A stretch of DNA of 15,870 nt. Origin: Opitutia bacterium UBA953. GTDB lineage: Bacteria > Verrucomicrobiota > Verrucomicrobiia > Opitutales > UBA953. The translations under genes were made by a program, and so were the position numbers. The DNA is taken from the NCBI GenBank assembly GCA_002293125.1, contig DBCR01000004.1:192704-208573 (forward strand), in the 5' to 3' direction. The stretch's first letter is position 1. Every line of letters starts with the position of its first letter. The notes beneath the pieces are model-generated. The model made no database searches and had not been told where the DNA came from. It worked only from the letters and a program-made list of their open reading frames with translations. Positions 1 through 7,931 of this stretch are shown piece after piece.

Positions 1-3000
1 TTCCCGGCTGCGGCGAAGTCACGGATGGCCTTCTGGAACTCTGGCGTCCCGAACTGGGCATGGTTACCGCTGAACAGCAGCAGATCCGCCTGCGGGAGCA
101 GCGCGAGGGTCTCCTTGAGGTTCGGCGTCGCGGCGACGTCATAACCGGCGCCCTTGGCGGTCAGCGCGTCGGTGCCGAGGAAGAAGGCGGGGAAGTTGTG
201 CGAGCTGCCGGCGCCGGCGACGAGCACGCGGAGCTTACCGCCCTTACGCGGGCCGAAGGACTGACCGAAGGCCTGCGTGGTCTTGGGGTTGTCCTTGGGG
301 AGCAAGTCGCTGGGTCCTTCGTTAGCCTTGCCCTTCTTCTTGCCGGCCTTGGGCGCACCATCGTCCTTGCCTGCGGGCGGGTTAGCCGGGCCGCCGATCT
401 CGATGGTGACGGCGACGGTGGTCGGAGCGATCACGGTGTCCTCTGAACTCAGGACGATCTTCTCGATGACCTCGTCGCTTTCGACGGGGATCCAATGCGT
501 CCGGACCTGACGTCCGTCGCCCGAGAGCAGCTGACGGGCGGACTTAGACTTCGGGACATCGCCCGTGCCATTGTAGTCGGCGAAGTCGACGCCGCCGTAG
601 AAGACCTTCCGCTGCACCTTGCCGCTGAGGAAGCGCACCTCGGCGACCATGGCGACAGCGTCTCCGTGGGCACCCCACCCGCCGACCGCGCCGAGGAAGT
701 GGATGCGATTGGCCACGGAGCCGACCGGGATCTCGACCTTCTGGGCAAAGGTCTTGGAATAGGCCCCCTTGAAGGCGCCTCCTTTAAGAACGATGACGTT
801 CAAGCCATCCTTAGCCGTCTTGGGGTCGACGACCTTATAAGGTACGCCGTTGGACTGGACCTGGCCGAACTGGGCGAAGGGCAAGGTGTCACGCTTGGCT
901 TCCTTGTTGGCGTAGAGGCCGGTGTTCGTCGAGGCGGTGAAGGCGGAGCGAAGATCGAGCAGACGGAAACGTCCGACGACCTCGCCTTCCGGACTGATCG
1001 CCACGCTGCGGAGGTAGGCGATGACGTTACGCAGGCCTTCGGCTCCGAGGGACTCGAAGCCTTCGGGCATGAGCGAGTTCGGGCTGCGTTCGCGGCTGAC
1101 GATGTCCGCCACCTTGAGCTCGGCGGTCTGGCCGGCCGGCAGCTTGAGCTTCACGAAGGTCGGATTCTCGCTGCCGATGAGGGCCGAGTATTGCGTGCCG
1201 TCCTTCATCTTGAAGTTCCAGGTGCGGTGCTCGTCGTCGACCATGCGGTTCGGGTCCACGATGTGCACGAGCATCTCGGCCGGCGGATGCGATCCGATGC
1301 CCTGCAGGTTGGGGCCGAAGTCGTTGCCGACGTTCCCGACCTTATGGCAGGTCTGACAGGCCGCGACGAAGAGTTCCTTGCCCTTGGCGGCGTCGCCGGG
1401 CTTTTCGACCTCGGCGCGGAGCTTCGAGACGATGTCGTCCTTGGCCGGGCTGCTGCCGGCATTCAGCTTGGCGAGGACGGTGGCGGCGCGCTTGGCGACG
1501 GCTTCGTCCGGATGGCGGATGAGCTGAGAGACCTGCATCGGTCCGAGCTGCATCGCGGAGAGCGACTTGGCTTCCAGGGCATCGAGCACCAGTCCAGCCC
1601 ACTCGGCTCGGCCGACAAGCGCGGAGAACAAGGTGGCGCGATAGGCGCCGGTGGACTTCGGGAAGGCGGCGTATAGGAGTTTGCCGACGGAAGCATCACC
1701 GCTCGACGCCAGGGCTCCGGCGATGGCGACAGCCACGTTATCACGGGGACCGGCGAGAGCTTGGGCGAGAGCCGGTCGGACCTCCGGGGAGGCGTCGCGG
1801 AGCTGGACGAGCACGCGGGCGGCGGCGACCTGCGATTCGTCCGAAGCCTTGGCATCGGCAAGCACAGGAAGGAGACGGCTGGCGGCGACGGCGAGCTCGG
1901 CCTTCAAGCTACCATCGGTGAACCAGAGGGCGGCGATGGCGGCGGCTGAAGCCCCCACGGCATCGTCCCGATCGGCGATGAGCGTGCGCAGGGACTGACG
2001 CGCCGAATCGAGGGTGGCCGGAGCGGCTACCCGGCGGGCGGCGAGTTCGCGCAGTACGGCGACGGCGACCGGTTTGTTGGCGGACTTGGCGGCGGCGCCG
2101 AGGACGATCGCGGCATCGTCACCATTGAGCGAGGCGGCAAGCGTCCGGGCGAACTCGGCGGCGGCGGCATCCGCCGGAGCAGAAAGGATCCCGGCAAGGA
2201 CGGGGCCGGGATTGGCGGCGGCGGCGGCGGTGGCGGCGGCTTTGGACCAATCATCGGTCATCCGAGCCTGGGCGGACAAGAGCAGCGCACCGGCGGAGGC
2301 TTCGAGCGGCGCGGCGCCCATGGCACGCAAGGCGGCGAGGCGGACGCGCGGCTCGGCATCCTCGAGGGCCTTGGCGTAGACCTCGGCGGGAAGCTTGCTG
2401 TGGCTGGCTTCGGCGACGAGGAAGGCGTTCTTGCGGACGGCGGCGTCCGCATCGGCGCACAGGTTTCGGAGCAGGCCGTCCTCCAGTCGGTCGAGACGCT
2501 GCAGGGCCCAGAGGGCGAGGATCCGGGCTTCGGCCTTGGCCTCACTGCGGACCATGGTCACGAGCGGGCCGACGGCGGAAGCGAGAAGTCCGGCGTCCTT
2601 ATCCATGAGGACGCGGAGGGCGTTGAAGCGGACGACCTTATTCGGATGATCAAAGGCAGCGACGAGACCGGCGACATCGGCCTTGGCGAGGTCAGGAATC
2701 TCAAACTTCTTCGCAGACTCATGTTGGATGCGATAGATGCGGCCAAAGTAGTGCTCACGGTCAGGACGCACGGAGGCGCCAGATTTGCTGTGCAGCGGAC
2801 CACGGGTGTCATTGTGCGCGACGACCGGGGTGTAGAAGTCGAGGACGTACAGGGCGCCGTCCGGACCGAAAGAGACATCAATCGGGCAGAACCAGTGGTC
2901 CATGGAGCGTAGCCACTCGCGATCCTTGATCGTGACTTCACCGAGGAAGGTCGGACCGCTCGGGGTCAGCTTTTCGAAGTGGATGATATCGAGGATCGGC

Positions 3001-4715
3001 TCGGTGATGAAGATCGCGTCGCGATAGGCGTCGGGCCAAGCGCCGTGTTCCTGCACGGCGACGGAACAGGCGGCGGTGTAGTAGCCGACCTGGTCGATCT
3101 GCAGGAGCGGAGCTCGGTCAGGGAGGTCGGTACGCAAGACAGGACGGCGCGGGTTGACGGAGCTGAAGGCCTTGGCCGGCGTGCCCGGGGCCTTGGCGAG
3201 GATCGACTCAGGTAACACGACATGCTGGATAGGGTTACCGTTGGTCGCTTTCCCGTGATAGAGCTCCATCTTACTGGTGACTTCGTTGCCGAAGCTGTTG
3301 CCGCCCTGCGAAGCGACCTGCTCGATGGCCGAGCCGTCCGGCTTGAAACGGAAGGTGCCGGAGGAGAGGCGGACCTTGCGCTCGGGATTCGAGAGGGGGA
3401 AGGCCTCGCCGCCCCCACCATTGCTGGCGTAGACCCAGCCATCAGGAGCCATGACGAAGTGATTGGCCACGAAGTGCGTGTCGCCCGGGGTGAAGCCGCC
3501 ATAAAGGACGACTTCCTTGTCCGCTTTACCGTCACCGTCGGTGTCGCGCAGCCAGACGATGTGCGGCTGGCAGACGACGATGACGCCATCCTTATAATGA
3601 CAGAAGCCGGTAATCAGTTCGAGGCCTTCGTGGAAGAGTTGCTTCTTATCGGCGACACCATCTCCATCGGTGTCGACCAATACGCTGATCTTATCCTGCG
3701 CGGGTCGGTCGTAGCTGCCGGGGACCAACACGCCGCCTTCGCGCCAGGATTCCGCGGTGAGCGGGCGACGGCCGTTCGGGTATTCCGGGCTCTCGGCGAC
3801 CCACAGTCGACCACGTTCATCCCACTGGACCGCGATGGGCTTGTTGATCAGGGGTTCGGTCACGACGACGCCGGCCTTGAAGCCAGGCTGCATCTGGAAA
3901 GCAGCGATAGCCTTCTCCGCGCGGCTGGGGCCGCCGACCGGGTAACGCATATCCACGAGGTCCTTGGGCGTGCAGAGTTCATCGACATTGGTGCGACGGG
4001 CCGCCCAGGCGATGCCACGCTTGATGAAGGTCCGATAGCTGGCGTGGGCGAGGGTCTCGGCTTCACCCTGCAGGAAGACAGCGGAACGGAGGCGGCTGTT
4101 TTCAAAGACCCATGCTTGAGGCTGGATGTCGTAGACCGAGGCTTTGTCGGAGACCTCGGCGATGTTCTTGCGATTGGCGCTCACCTTCGAGGTGAACGAA
4201 GCGGCGAGTACAAGGATCTTCTCGTTGAGCTCGAGGTTGAAGACCGTCTGGTCGGTCACATCGAAGGTAGAGGCGTCCTTGGCGAGCGGGTGGGCGTCGG
4301 TCCGGATGTTCAGCATCATCAAGGCGCGGAAGCGACGACTCTCCGGAGCCCAACCCGCACCAAAGGTATCCTTAGCCCAGCTGGCCGAAGGGCCGGCAAT
4401 GGCACCGCGCACCGCGACGAAGTTGACACCACGGTTCGAAAGATCAGCCAACGCTGCCCGATCCCTGACTTCATAAGGGGCGTAATCCTTACGATATAGG
4501 ACGATGACTTCGTCCTTCTCATGCGTGGCGGCGAGAACATCGCGCGGACGGGCAGCCTCGGTGACGATCGCACCCGCCGCATGCAGTTCGTCGGCCAGCG
4601 ATTTGACCGCGGCCGGGTCATCGGAGACGATCGTCACCTTCATCGGTGCGGCGGATAAAGATGCGGCTACGAAAACCAAAGCGGCGCGCAGGAGGGAGGC
4701 GATGCGGGGAAGCAT
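1..4715 (-). CDS. Giant secreted PVC-type dehydrogenase/cytochrome c protein with ThuA-like domains at both ends (3' end beyond window)
   Basis: The reading frame is open from the ATG at 4715 to the left edge (at least 1571 residues, no stop). An in-frame TGA directly precedes the ATG, which fixes the start. Residues 1-23 look like a signal peptide (basic MLPR start, hydrophobic core, SLSAA). About 25-240 resemble a ThuA/glutamine-amidotransferase-like fold. About 270-665 are the beta-propeller 'membrane-bound dehydrogenase' domain typical of Planctomycetes and Verrucomicrobia, with two DTDGDG calcium-type loops at 348 and 391. About 665-1085 are Ala-rich HEAT-like helical repeats. About 1105-1240 are a cytochrome c domain with heme motif CQTCH at 1120-1124 and a likely Met ligand in NSLMPEGF. 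About 1305-1440 look like a carbohydrate-binding beta-sandwich. A Lys/Gly-rich linker (about 1445-1470) leads to a second ThuA-like domain from about 1493. Likely role: periplasmic oxidation of a sugar or polyol with electron transfer to heme; the substrate is unknown. It lies 94 bp downstream of the AraC-type gene on the same strand. Confidence 0.9.
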   Translation of the reverse strand, partial: MLPRIASLLRAALVFVAASLSAAPMKVTIVSDDPAAVKSLADELHAAGAIVTEAARPRDVLAATHEKDEVIVLYRKDYAPYEVRDRAALADLSNRGVNFVAVRGAIAGPSASWAKDTFGAGWAPESRRFRALMMLNIRTDAHPLAKDASTFDVTDQTVFNLELNEKILVLAASFTSKVSANRKNIAEVSDKASVYDIQPQAWVFENSRLRSAVFLQGEAETLAHASYRTFIKRGIAWAARRTNVDELCTPKDLVDMRYPVGGPSRAEKAIAAFQMQPGFKAGVVVTEPLINKPIAVQWDERGRLWVAESPEYPNGRRPLTAESWREGGVLVPGSYDRPAQDKISVLVDTDGDGVADKKQLFHEGLELITGFCHYKDGVIVVCQPHIVWLRDTDGDGKADKEVVLYGGFTPGDTHFVANHFVMAPDGWVYASNGGGGEAFPLSNPERKVRLSSGTFRFKPDGSAIEQVASQGGNSFGNEVTSKMELYHGKATNGNPIQHVVLPESILAKAPGTPAKAFSSVNPRRPVLRTDLPDRAPLLQIDQVGYYTAACSVAVQEHGAWPDAYRDAIFITEPILDIIHFEKLTPSGPTFLGEVTIKDREWLRSMDHWFCPIDVSFGPDGALYVLDFYTPVVAHNDTRGPLHSKSGASVRPDREHYFGRIYRIQHESAKKFEIPDLAKADVAGLVAAFDHPNKVVRFNALRVLMDKDAGLLASAVGPLVTMVRSEAKAEARILALWALQRLDRLEDGLLRNLCADADAAVRKNAFLVAEASHSKLPAEVYAKALEDAEPRVRLAALRAMGAAPLEASAGALLLSAQARMTDDWSKAAATAAAAANPGPVLAGILSAPADAAAAEFARTLAASLNGDDAAIVLGAAAKSANKPVAVAVLRELAARRVAAPATLDSARQSLRTLIADRDDAVGASAAAIAALWFTDGSLKAELAVAASRLLPVLADAKASDESQVAAARVLVQLRDASPEVRPALAQALAGPRDNVAVAIAGALASSGDASVGKLLYAAFPKSTGAYRATLFSALVGRAEWAGLVLDALEAKSLSAMQLGPMQVSQLIRHPDEAVAKRAATVLAKLNAGSSPAKDDIVSKLRAEVEKPGDAAKGKELFVAACQTCHKVGNVGNDFGPNLQGIGSHPPAEMLVHIVDPNRMVDDEHRTWNFKMKDGTQYSALIGSENPTFVKLKLPAGQTAELKVADIVSRERSPNSLMPEGFESLGAEGLRNVIAYLRSVAISPEGEVVGRFRLLDLRSAFTASTNTGLYANKEAKRDTLPFAQFGQVQSNGVPYKVVDPKTAKDGLNVIVLKGGAFKGAYSKTFAQKVEIPVGSVANRIHFLGAVGGWGAHGDAVAMVAEVRFLSGKVQRKVFYGGVDFADYNGTGDVPKSKSARQLLSGDGRQVRTHWIPVESDEVIEKIVLSSEDTVIAPTTVAVTIEIGGPANPPAGKDDGAPKAGKKKGKANEGPSDLLPKDNPKTTQAFGQSFGPRKGGKLRVLVAGAGSSHNFPAFFLGTDALTAKGAGYDVAATPNLKETLALLPQADLLLFSGNHAQFGTPEFQKAIRDFAAAG

Positions 4716-4809
4716 TCACTTATCAAAGTAAGCCGCCCGCACCCTACAAGACTTAGCGACACCCTGAAGCACAACCGGACCCCTCTCAGATGCACATTCC
4801 TGACGGATT

Positions 4810-5715
4810 TCAGGCCTCAGCCCTGAAATGGGACGGGGCGTGGCCGGTCGACTTCTTGAAGGCGGAGGAGAAACTGTTGCCGTTGGCGAAACCGACCCTG
4901 CGGGCGATGACGGCCAGCTTGTCATCGGACTCGCTGATGAGCCGGATGGCCTGCTGGATTCGCAGGTGGGTCAGGTGGTTCATCGGCGTGCGTCCGATCT
5001 CTTTCAGGCAGAGCCGACGGAGGTGCTCAAAACTGAGTCCGGACTCACGTGCGAGCGACTTGGTGTCCCACGGAAAATCGAGCCGACCATGGACTTCGTC
5101 CCATAGGCGCTGCACGCGTGGATCGCCGCGGAAGCTGCCGGCGAAACTCCGCACGTAATCATAGGCCAGTTCGATCCACTGGTGGTTGCGACGGGAGACC
5201 CTCGCTCCTTGGAGTTCCGCGATGAGCCCGGTGATGGCGGCGCGCAATGGTTCCCCGTCAAAATCGGCCAGCACGGGAGAACTTGCCCTGAAAATCGTGT
5301 TAGAACGCACGCCGCCCGAGAAACGAATCCAGCAGAAATCCCACCGTTTGCTTCGACCGATGCGAAAAGAGTTCCGGATGCCGGCGGGCTGCAGGCAGGC
5401 CTGCCCCTCTGAGATGGTCCGCCAGCGGCCATCGACCCAGACCTGTCCCTGGCCGGCCAGACAGGCCATGAAGAAGGCCCCGCTCTGGTTCGCCCGGACG
5501 ACCTCATAAGGGGCCAGCATCTCGGCGACGCCGAGGTGGGCGATTTCGAAGAGGCCGAGCTCCTTGCAACGGACGCCGGAGAGGACCCACGGGCGCTCAT
5601 CCTTATAATCAGCCGCGGCGACGATCTGGCGGCGGGAACGCGGATTCTCGATGTCCGTCTCGGAATGACGGAGTTGCGTCTCACTGTAATGTTTTAAATC
5701 GCTCTTGCGGGCCAC
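4810..5715 (-). CDS. AraC-family transcriptional regulator
   Basis: This is a cytoplasmic DNA-binding regulator. The N-terminal half is a cupin-like AraC ligand-binding domain (for example GQGQVWVDGRWRTISEGQA and LQPAGIRNSFRI). The C-terminal ~100 residues hold the two AraC helix-turn-helix motifs: the first around SLARESGLSFEHLRRL, the second ending in the family signature VGFANGNSFSSAFKKSTGHAPSHFRA next to the stop. The start is uncertain. I chose the GTG at 5715 (301 residues). The frame stays open to an ATG at 5781 and a TTG at 5787, but those would overlap the start of the divergent gene and leave no promoter space. None of these starts has a well-spaced Shine-Dalgarno. Being divergent from the TIM-barrel/Tm-1-like pair suggests it controls that pair, possibly also the downstream giant gene. 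The ligand is not evident; a sugar is typical of the family. Confidence 0.9.
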   Translation of the reverse strand: MARKSDLKHYSETQLRHSETDIENPRSRRQIVAAADYKDERPWVLSGVRCKELGLFEIAHLGVAEMLAPYEVVRANQSGAFFMACLAGQGQVWVDGRWRTISEGQACLQPAGIRNSFRIGRSKRWDFCWIRFSGGVRSNTIFRASSPVLADFDGEPLRAAITGLIAELQGARVSRRNHQWIELAYDYVRSFAGSFRGDPRVQRLWDEVHGRLDFPWDTKSLARESGLSFEHLRRLCLKEIGRTPMNHLTHLRIQQAIRLISESDDKLAVIARRVGFANGNSFSSAFKKSTGHAPSHFRAEA

Positions 5716-5779
5716 GTCCTTTGCATAAGACCTATCCCCGCAAGGAGCAACCCCCGACCACCCTTCCCCTCTTATCACC
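5702..5779. promoter_or_regulatory. Divergent control region with an inverted repeat
   Basis: The stretch between the regulator and the TIM-barrel gene must carry both promoters. It contains a perfect 8-bp inverted repeat, CTTGCGGG at 5704-5711 and CCCGCAAG at 5737-5744, with 25 bp between the arms. The similarity extends outward as GCTC-TTGCGGG against GCTCCTTGCGGG (one-base indel). On the minus strand TTGCTC (5750-5745) and TATGCA (5727-5722) sit 17 bp apart and are weak -35/-10 candidates for the regulator. No convincing plus-strand promoter was found. An operator role is inferred only from position and symmetry. Confidence 0.35.
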
Positions 5780-6652
5780 ATGCCCAACCCCTGGACCGGA
5801 AAAGGAAACCCTTACACCCGCACCGAAGTCATCGCCCGCCTCCGCGACACGATGTCCAAGGGCAAGCCGATCATCGCCGCTGGCGCTGGCACGGGCATCA
5901 GCGCCAAGTTCATCGAACGCGGCGGCGCCGACCTAGTCATCGTCTATAACTCCGGCCGCTTCCGCATGGCCGGTCACGGTTCCACCGCCGGCATGATGGC
6001 CTACGGTGACGCCAACGCCGTCGCGATGGAGATCGGCGAATACGAAGTACTGCCGGTCGTCGATGAGATCCCGGTCATCTGCGGCGTCCACGCCACCGAC
6101 CCGCGCCGCCGCATGTGGCACTGGCTCGGCAAGGTGAAGGACATGGGCTTCTCCGGCATCAACAACTTCCCGACCCACACGATCATCGACGGCAAGTTCC
6201 GCCAGATCCTCGAAGAGACCGGCATGAGCGTGAAGAAGGAGTTCGAGACCGTCGCCCTCGCCCGCAAGATGGACATGTTCACCATCGTCTACGTCGGCTC
6301 CCCCGAAGAATCCAAGGCCATGGCCGAGGCCGGCGCCGACGTCATCATCGCCCACGTGGGTACCACGGTCGGCGGCTCGATCGGCGTGACCAACGCCACG
6401 ATGAGCCTCCCCGAAGCCGCTAAGATCACCCAGGGCATCATCGATGCCGCAAAGTCCGTCCGCAAGGACCTCATCTTCCTCAGCCACGGCGGACCGGTCA
6501 ACACCCCCGAAGACGCCGCCTTCATCAACGAACACACCGACACCGACGGATTCGTCGGCGCCTCGAGCCTCGAACGCATGGCAGTCGAGCAGTCCCTCAC
6601 TGAGCTCACCCAGCGCTTCAAGCAGATCCCGGTGAAGCGTAAGTTCTTCTGA
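5780..6652 (+). CDS. Phosphoenolpyruvate hydrolase family / TIM-barrel protein (Tm-1 C-terminal-half homologue)
   Basis: This 290-residue soluble protein has no signal peptide and matches in pattern the TIM-barrel family named 'PEP hydrolase-like' (PF09370), equivalent to the C-terminal half of plant Tm-1. Visible conserved blocks are GAGTGISAKF (35-44), GGADLVIVYNSGRFRMAGHG (48-67), ATDPRR (105-110), GINNFPTH (126-133), HVGTTVGGSIG (192-202), FLSHGGP (233-239) and GFVGASSLER (257-266). These alternate as expected for barrel strands with phosphate- or substrate-binding loops. The ATG at 5780 has no Shine-Dalgarno, only a C-rich context, and its CATG overlaps an in-frame ATG of the opposite-strand regulator. 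The next gene starts 4 bp after the stop, so the two are surely co-transcribed. The bacterial function is not established, and the 'PEP hydrolase' name should not be read as a proven activity. Confidence 0.92.
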   Translation: MPNPWTGKGNPYTRTEVIARLRDTMSKGKPIIAAGAGTGISAKFIERGGADLVIVYNSGRFRMAGHGSTAGMMAYGDANAVAMEIGEYEVLPVVDEIPVICGVHATDPRRRMWHWLGKVKDMGFSGINNFPTHTIIDGKFRQILEETGMSVKKEFETVALARKMDMFTIVYVGSPEESKAMAEAGADVIIAHVGTTVGGSIGVTNATMSLPEAAKITQGIIDAAKSVRKDLIFLSHGGPVNTPEDAAFINEHTDTDGFVGASSLERMAVEQSLTELTQRFKQIPVKRKFF

Positions 6653-6656
6653 ACCC

Positions 6657-7862
6657 ATGGCCACGATCGCAGTTCTCGGTACGCTTGATTCCAAGGGCGA
6701 AGAACATGCCTTCGTGGCGGCACTCATCGCCCGCCACGGCCACAAGCCGCTGCTGATCGATGTCGGCACCGGCGGACCGGCCACGGTGCAGCCCGATATC
6801 ACCCGCGAACAGGTCGCCGCTTCGGCTGGTATCGACCTGGTCGCGCTGATGGCCAAGAAGGACCGCGGCGAGTGCGTGGTGGCCATGACCAAGGCCGCCC
6901 CGGCCTGCGTGGCCAAGCTCGCAGCGGAAGGTCGTATCGATGGCATCATCTCCCTCGGCGGAGGTGGCGGTACGGCCATCGGGACGGCCGCCATGCGCGC
7001 CCTGCCTCTCGGCTTCCCGAAGCTGATGGTCTCGACCCTGGCAGCCGGCAACGTCGCCCCTTACCTCGGCACCAAGGACATCACGATGATGCCGAGCATC
7101 GCCGACGTCGCCGGCCTCAACCGCCTCTCCCGTGTCATCTTCACCCGCGCTGCCGGTGCGATCTGCGGCATGGTCGGCGTCACTCCTGAAGTCGGCGCCG
7201 CCAAGCCCCTCATCGTCGCCAGCCAGTTCGGCAACACGACTACCTGCGTCACGGAAGCGAAGAAAGTCCTCGAAGCCGCCGGTTACGAAGTCCTCGTCTT
7301 CGCCGCCACGGGCACGGGCGGGCGCATCATGGAATCGGTCATCGAGAGCGGTATCGTCTCAGGCGTACTCGATGTCACCACGACCGAATGGGCCGACGAA
7401 CTCGTCGGCGGCAATCTTAACGCCGGCCCCGAGCGCATGGACGCCGCCGCCAAGGCGAACATCCCCGTGGTCGTCGCCCCAGGCTGCCTCGACATGGTAA
7501 ATTTTGGCGAGAAGGCCTCGGTCCCCGCCAAGTTCGCCGGACGTAATTTCTACATCCATAATCCGCAGATCACGCTGATGCGCACCACCACGGACGAATG
7601 CCGTCAGCTCGGCGCCATCGTGGCCAAGAAGGCCAACGCCTATCAGGCAGGTACGGCCATCATGATCCCGCGCAAGGCGATCTCCGTCATCAGCGCGGTC
7701 GGTCAGCCGTTCCATGACGCGGCTGCCGATAAGGCCCTCTTCAGTGCCCTGAAAGCCAATGCCACTGTCCCATTTCAGGAATTCGACCTCGCGATCAACG
7801 ACAAGGAGTTCGCCCAGGCCTGTGCCTATAAGCTGATCGAGCTGATCGGCTGTCGTTCGTGA
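6657..7862 (+). CDS. Tm-1-like ATP-binding (UPF0261) protein
   Basis: This 401-residue cytoplasmic protein is of the UPF0261/Tm-1 N-terminal family (PF06792), full length for the family. Signature blocks are GTLDSKGEEH (8-17), the glycine loop SLGGGGGTAIGT (99-110), STLAAGNVAPYLGTKDI (126-142), FGNTTTCV (191-198), DVTTTEWADELVGG (239-252), PGCLDMVNFG (275-284), HNPQITLMRTTTDE (301-314) and the C-terminal AISVISAVGQPFHD (341-354). The N-terminal half of tomato Tm-1 is known to bind ATP and the tobamovirus replication protein; what the bacterial proteins do is unclear. The ATG lies 4 bp after the stop of the TIM-barrel gene, so the pair is probably translationally coupled and may form a complex replacing the fused plant protein. 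No Shine-Dalgarno is seen. Confidence 0.93.
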   Translation: MATIAVLGTLDSKGEEHAFVAALIARHGHKPLLIDVGTGGPATVQPDITREQVAASAGIDLVALMAKKDRGECVVAMTKAAPACVAKLAAEGRIDGIISLGGGGGTAIGTAAMRALPLGFPKLMVSTLAAGNVAPYLGTKDITMMPSIADVAGLNRLSRVIFTRAAGAICGMVGVTPEVGAAKPLIVASQFGNTTTCVTEAKKVLEAAGYEVLVFAATGTGGRIMESVIESGIVSGVLDVTTTEWADELVGGNLNAGPERMDAAAKANIPVVVAPGCLDMVNFGEKASVPAKFAGRNFYIHNPQITLMRTTTDECRQLGAIVAKKANAYQAGTAIMIPRKAISVISAVGQPFHDAAADKALFSALKANATVPFQEFDLAINDKEFAQACAYKLIELIGCRS

Positions 7863-7870
7863 ACGATTAG

Positions 7871-7892
7871 CCGGCCGCCGCATGGTGGCCGG
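7871..7892. terminator. Strong hairpin between convergent genes (candidate bidirectional terminator)
   Basis: Arms CCGGCCGCC (7871-7879) and GGTGGCCGG (7884-7892) form a 9-bp GC-rich stem with one G-U pair and a 4-base loop. The hairpin starts 8 bp after the stop of the Tm-1-like gene and lies 39 bp beyond the stop of the convergent 1208-residue gene. No T-run follows on either strand, so it is not a classical Rho-independent terminator. It may limit read-through or protect 3' ends. Confidence 0.4.
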
Positions 7893-7931
7893 ACGGCAGG
7901 GGGACGACTATGTTCGTGCCCTACCTCACGC

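Noticed and set aside
2200..2240. GCC/GGC triplet-like run in the giant gene
   Set aside because: It encodes an Ala-rich stretch of the HEAT-like helical region (AAATAAAAANP); codon bias explains it and no repeat-expansion or mobile signature is seen.
3222..4499. 425-codon plus-strand frame, with other long plus frames at 495-1676 and 14778-15776
   Set aside because: They are antisense to the giant dehydrogenase gene and the hydrolase, low in recognisable motifs, and explained by high GC at third positions.
4808..4828. 7-bp perfect hairpin (TTTCAGG/CCTGAAA) over the stop codon of the AraC-type gene
   Set aside because: No T-run follows on the minus strand and the stem is AT-containing and short, so there is no support for a terminator; chance is likely in a 94-bp gap.
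5933..7051. 372-codon minus-strand frame across the TIM-barrel and Tm-1-like genes
   Set aside because: The plus-strand frames carry complete, well-recognised families with a tight operon junction; the minus frame crosses that junction and shows repetitive Gly/Asp/Val composition typical of shadows.
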